Positions 15,026-17,827 of a stretch of DNA of 17,827 nt are shown in pieces. The DNA is from Desulfurellaceae bacterium (GTDB taxonomy: Bacteria > Campylobacterota_A > Desulfurellia > JAGGSF01), in NCBI GenBank assembly GCA_023128455.1, contig JAGMDW010000157.1, positions 1 through 17,827 on the forward strand, written 5' to 3'. Made by a program: the position numbers and the translations under genes. Position 1 is the stretch's first letter, and each line of letters starts with the position of its first letter. The notes beneath the pieces are model-generated. The model had not been told where the DNA came from. It searched no databases and saw only the letters and a program-made list of their open reading frames with translations.

Positions 15026-15170
15026 CCTTATTATCTTCCTTTATTTCTCCTTTAATCGTCACATCCCTTACAAAATCAGGGCAATTTAAAACAACGCCCT
15101 TAGAAAGAAATCTCTTCTTGCAGGTGTGTCTCCATGCACATATAGCGCACAAATTTCTCTCTTCACTCAC
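14994..15170 (-). CDS. Small four-cysteine (zinc-ribbon-like) protein, 58 aa
   Basis: A short frame wedged between leuA and the diadenylate cyclase. From a GTG at 15170 it encodes 58 residues with Cys8, Cys11, Cys17 and Cys30 in the pattern C-x2-C-x5-C-x12-C. Conserved-looking words are CAICAWRHTCKKRF and CPDFVRDVTIKGE; the tail is Lys/Asp-rich. The cysteines could bind zinc or an iron-sulfur cluster. I recall similar CxxCAWR...CPDF.RD small proteins next to diadenylate cyclase genes in other bacteria, but cannot check it. It overlaps the leuA stop by 8 nt and the cyclase start by 32 nt, as expected for a coupled gene. The start is uncertain: a TTG at 15152 (Leu7) is an alternative, and neither has a strong SD. 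Without this gene the 137-bp leuA-cyclase gap would be the largest in the operon. Confidence 0.7.
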   Translation of the reverse strand: MSEERNLCAICAWRHTCKKRFLSKGVVLNCPDFVRDVTIKGEIKEDNKDATKNKGTAS

Positions 15171-16689
15171 TTTTTTTATACACTAAAGCCTTATTTAAAG
15201 CATTAATATAAGCCTTAGCCGATGCCTCAATAATATCCACCGCTATCCCTCGACCTGAAATGTCTCTCTTTATATCGGGAAATTTCACCCTTATAGAGAC
15301 CTCGCCTAAAGCATCTTTTCCTTCAGTAACTGCCTTTATACGGTAAGAACTAAGTTTGCCCTTTAACCCTGTAATTCTCTCCAAGGTTTCATAAATTGCC
15401 TCTACCGGCCCATTCCCCGATGCGGCATCTTTTATCCTTTCTTCTCCTTTTCTCAAAACTACCGTTGCTGTAGGCATAGTAGTAGTTCCACTGATCACCT
15501 GCAGAGACTCTAAACTATAGACATCAGGAGAAGGAGATACCTCCTCGTCCATTAAGGCAATAATATCCTCATCATATACCTCTTTCTTTTTATCTGCCAA
15601 AACCTTAAATTTTTCAAATACATGGGAAAGTTCTTCCGGTGAAAGGTCAAATCCCAATTCACTCAACCGCTTCCCTAAACCTCTTCTGCCAGAATGTTTG
15701 CCCAAAACTAATCTGCTCTCGCTTAATCCTATATCTTCCGGCTTCATAATCTCATAAGTCATACGCTCTTTGATCATTCCATCCTGATGAATACCTGCCT
15801 CATGGGCAAAGGCATTTTCTCCCACGATTGCCTTATTTCTCTGCACCACCAAACCTGTAAGTTTTGTGAGTAACCTACTAGCTCTATAGATTTCCTTTGC
15901 ATCTACATCCGTGTAGACCTTAAAAAAATCTTTCCGTGTTTTTATAGCCATAACTACCTCTTCCAGAGAGGCATTACCTGCTCTTTCTCCTATCCCGTTT
16001 ATTGTACATTCCACCTGACCCGCCCCGGCTAAAACTCCGGAAAGAGAATTTGCAACAGCCATACCCAAATCGTCGTGACAATGAAGACTTATTATAGCTT
16101 TGTCGATATTGGGCACATTATTCATAAGATATTTAATAAGTTCATAGTATTCCTGGGGTGCCGTATAACCTACCGTATCTGGTATATTAACCGTCGTTGC
16201 TCCATTCTTTATAACCGCCTCTAAAATACGGCACAGATAGTCTCGATTACTTCTCGTTGCATCCTCTGGAGAAAATTCTATATCATCGGTATAATTTTTA
16301 GCAAGCTTTACAGCATCTACTGCCTGATCTATCACCTGATCGTATGCCATACGCAACTTCTTTTCCACATGAATGGGAGAGGTAGCAATAAAGGTATGAA
16401 TTCTCTTCCTTTCTGCTGGTTTCAACGCTTCTCCTGCTTGTTCAATATCACCCTTCACCGCCCTTGCCAAACTGGCAATGGTTGGACCCTTTATCTTCTG
16501 AGCCACACGATTCACCGATTCAAAATCACCAGGTGAGGAAGCAGCAAATCCTGCCTCAATCACATCCACATTTAACCTCTGCAACTGCTCTGCCATAAGC
16601 AATTTTTCCTCTATATTCATACTTGCCCCGGGCGACTGTTCACCATCTCTTAAGGTAGTATCAAAAATTATTATCTTTCTGTTTTCCAT
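15163..16689 (-). CDS. leuA: 2-isopropylmalate synthase
   Basis: A 508-aa enzyme for the first committed step of leucine synthesis: acetyl-CoA plus 2-oxoisovalerate to 2-isopropylmalate. The TIM-barrel opening FDTTLRDGEQSPGASM (9-24) and metal-binding HCH (204-206, in LHCHDDLGMAVANS) are intact, as are NGIGERAGNASLEE (232-245) and the linker VLGKHSGRRGLGKRL. The C-terminal ~120 residues form the leucine-binding regulatory domain (VISGTTTMPTATVVL, ending VDIIEASAKAYINALNKAL). Length is full for the LeuA type 1 family. The ATG at 16689 follows AAGGAG and overlaps pssA by 29 nt. The close relatives citramalate synthase and homocitrate synthase are less likely given the whole-length match. No leuB, leuC or leuD is in the window. 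Confidence 0.93.
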   Translation of the reverse strand: MENRKIIIFDTTLRDGEQSPGASMNIEEKLLMAEQLQRLNVDVIEAGFAASSPGDFESVNRVAQKIKGPTIASLARAVKGDIEQAGEALKPAERKRIHTFIATSPIHVEKKLRMAYDQVIDQAVDAVKLAKNYTDDIEFSPEDATRSNRDYLCRILEAVIKNGATTVNIPDTVGYTAPQEYYELIKYLMNNVPNIDKAIISLHCHDDLGMAVANSLSGVLAGAGQVECTINGIGERAGNASLEEVVMAIKTRKDFFKVYTDVDAKEIYRASRLLTKLTGLVVQRNKAIVGENAFAHEAGIHQDGMIKERMTYEIMKPEDIGLSESRLVLGKHSGRRGLGKRLSELGFDLSPEELSHVFEKFKVLADKKKEVYDEDIIALMDEEVSPSPDVYSLESLQVISGTTTMPTATVVLRKGEERIKDAASGNGPVEAIYETLERITGLKGKLSSYRIKAVTEGKDALGEVSIRVKFPDIKRDISGRGIAVDIIEASAKAYINALNKALVYKKSE

Positions 16690-17395
16690 CTTCTCTCCTT
16701 CTAAACAACTTTCTTTTACTAACTTTTACCATACATTCCACAGGCCCAGAAAATATATAGACTATAGAAAGGAAAAACAACACAAAATAAGGTTTCCATA
16801 AAAAAACTACAAAAATAGGTATCAGCCCCACTGTCTTCCACCACTTGAAGCCACCTGGGTTTATATGTTTAAAGCCTTTATATCTTACATTGCTTATCAT
16901 AAGAAAAGAAACTGCGGCAAATAAAATAACGAAAAGGGAACCCTCGAAAATGTGTATATTAAATTTAATGGCTATAAGCATCGTGCTTATAACCATCATT
17001 GCCGCCGCAGGGATAGGCAAACCAACGAAGCTAATCCTCTTATTCTGGACATTAAATCGTGCCAACCTCAATGCCCCCGTTAAAAGATAGGCAATGCACA
17101 AAAAGATACCCACTTCATCTAAATATCGCAAATACCACATATAACTGATAAATGCCGGTGCCACTCCAAAAGACACCAAATCGGATAATGAATCATACTC
17201 CATGCCGAATGTACTCTGAGAGTGAGTAAGACGAGCCACGGTTCCATCTAAACTATCAAATACAACAGCCAAAACAATAAACCACCCCGCTAAGATAAAA
17301 TTCTCTCTTACTGCAAAGAGCATTGAATAAAAACCGGTAACGATACTTGCGGTGGTAAATAGATTTGGCAAAATATAAATGTTTCTCTTACTCAT
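16661..17395 (-). CDS. pssA: CDP-diacylglycerol-serine O-phosphatidyltransferase
   Basis: A 244-aa integral membrane enzyme that makes phosphatidylserine from CDP-diacylglycerol and serine. The CDP-alcohol phosphotransferase motif is complete: Asp47, Asp50-Gly51, Ala54-Arg55, Gly64, Asp68 and Asp72 in DSLDGTVARLTHSQSTFG...YDSLSD. The N-terminus SKRNIYILPNLFTTASIVTGF and multiple hydrophobic helices are typical of the Bacillus-type PssA. The C-terminus is short and basic. I start it at the ATG at 17395, not the preceding TTG at 17398, because ATG has GGGG a few bases upstream and gives the family N-terminus. It overlaps psd by 8 nt, and product and substrate link the two. Confidence 0.93.
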   Translation of the reverse strand: MSKRNIYILPNLFTTASIVTGFYSMLFAVRENFILAGWFIVLAVVFDSLDGTVARLTHSQSTFGMEYDSLSDLVSFGVAPAFISYMWYLRYLDEVGIFLCIAYLLTGALRLARFNVQNKRISFVGLPIPAAAMMVISTMLIAIKFNIHIFEGSLFVILFAAVSFLMISNVRYKGFKHINPGGFKWWKTVGLIPIFVVFLWKPYFVLFFLSIVYIFSGPVECMVKVSKRKLFRRREDGKQKDNNF

Positions 17396-17827
17396 CAAAC
17401 ACCCCTATCACCGTTTCCCCTGCCTTTACTCTTTCACCTAACTTTACATTCAGCTTCATTGAACAAGGCGTGTATACATCCAGCCGCGAGCCAAACATAA
17501 TCAATCCAAATATCTCGCCTTTTCTAAAAATATTACCCTTTTTTGCATAACATGCAATACGACGGGCAATTATTCCTGCAATTTGAACTACCACCAACCT
17601 CTTCCCAGATTTAGTTTTAATGAAAACACCATTTTGTTCATTTAAGAGTGATGATTTTTCTCTGTTTGCCGGATAGAATTTACCCTTATTATAATGAGTG
17701 TCAACAACCTCTCCTTCTACAGGAGACCTGTTCACATGCACATCAAACAAAGACATAAAAACACTCACCCTTAAGACCTTTTCCTTTAAGAAAAAACGCT
17801 CTTCTGCCTCTGATATATCTACCACTA
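17388..17827 (-). CDS. psd: Phosphatidylserine decarboxylase proenzyme (5' end outside window)
   Basis: C-terminal ~145 residues of a short-form (archaeal/Bacteroidetes-like) phosphatidylserine decarboxylase, converting phosphatidylserine to phosphatidylethanolamine. The block VSVFMSLFDVHVNRSPVEGEV, the QIAGIIARRIACY segment and the FGSRLDVYTP self-cleavage site are diagnostic. In this residue numbering Gly112-Ser113 would be cut so that Ser becomes the pyruvoyl group; the usual longer class has LGST instead. The frame runs off the window end, and the GTG at 17825 is most likely an internal Val of the SPADG-like region, so about 60-70 N-terminal residues are probably missing. It couples into pssA through an 8-nt overlap. 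Confidence 0.9.
   Translation of the reverse strand, partial: VVDISEAEERFFLKEKVLRVSVFMSLFDVHVNRSPVEGEVVDTHYNKGKFYPANREKSSLLNEQNGVFIKTKSGKRLVVVQIAGIIARRIACYAKKGNIFRKGEIFGLIMFGSRLDVYTPCSMKLNVKLGERVKAGETVIGVFDE

Noticed and set aside
17396..17398. TTG as the pssA start
   Set aside because: An ATG follows immediately and gives the usual N-terminus with better SD spacing.
17823..17825. GTG as the true start of psd
   Set aside because: Phosphatidylserine decarboxylases need the upstream region; VDIS looks like the continuation of a SPADG-V segment, so the gene is simply cut by the window edge.

Overview
This window reads as chromosomal DNA from an AT-rich, Gram-negative-type (diderm) bacterium. 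The outer-membrane LPS-export protein LptD shows the diderm envelope. The complete rimP-nusA-infB translation cluster and the bacterial lipid genes pssA/psd show that it is bacterial. Several genes have a flavour common in deep-branching or thermophilic lineages: a GH57 branching enzyme, a short-form phosphatidylserine decarboxylase, and a diadenylate cyclase that looks like the archaeal DacZ type. I cannot name the phylum from the sequence alone. No rRNA, tRNA, CRISPR array, transposase or phage gene is visible.

Layout. (1) Positions 1-172 are intergenic and hold a MITE-like inverted-repeat element with a second palindrome nested inside it, then a candidate promoter. (2) Positions 173-6471 (+ strand) form a tightly overlapping five-gene operon: DUF4912 protein, GH57 1,4-alpha-glucan branching enzyme, lptD, ubiX, ubiB. 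It mixes storage polysaccharide, outer-membrane biogenesis and prenyl-flavin/quinone functions. (3) Positions 6472-6569 lie between convergent genes and hold a diverged second copy of the repeat, lacking the nested palindrome. (4) Positions 6570-6959 (- strand) encode a PadR-family repressor with its own strong promoter and a palindrome over the -10 box. (5) Positions 7011-13268 (- strand) are the translation/RNA operon, in transcription order rimP, nusA, infB, DUF503 (ylxP-like), rbfA, nrnA, truB. It has its own promoter in the 38-bp gap after folD. (6) Positions 13307-17827 (- strand) are a second overlapping operon, in transcription order psd (5' end outside the window), pssA, leuA, a 58-aa Cys-rich small protein, a DacZ-like diadenylate cyclase, and folD. 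It joins phosphatidylethanolamine synthesis, leucine synthesis, c-di-AMP signalling and C1 metabolism.

Most worth a second look: the 58-aa four-cysteine protein wedged between leuA and the cyclase, overlapping both; the DacZ-type cyclase itself, whose RHR motif reads RHI; two operon-head genes (DUF4912 and rimP) with no Shine-Dalgarno but a -10 box ending 6 nt before the ATG, suggesting leaderless mRNAs; and the pair of repeats that bracket the + strand operon, one acting as the empty-site control for a 33-bp palindrome inserted in the other.
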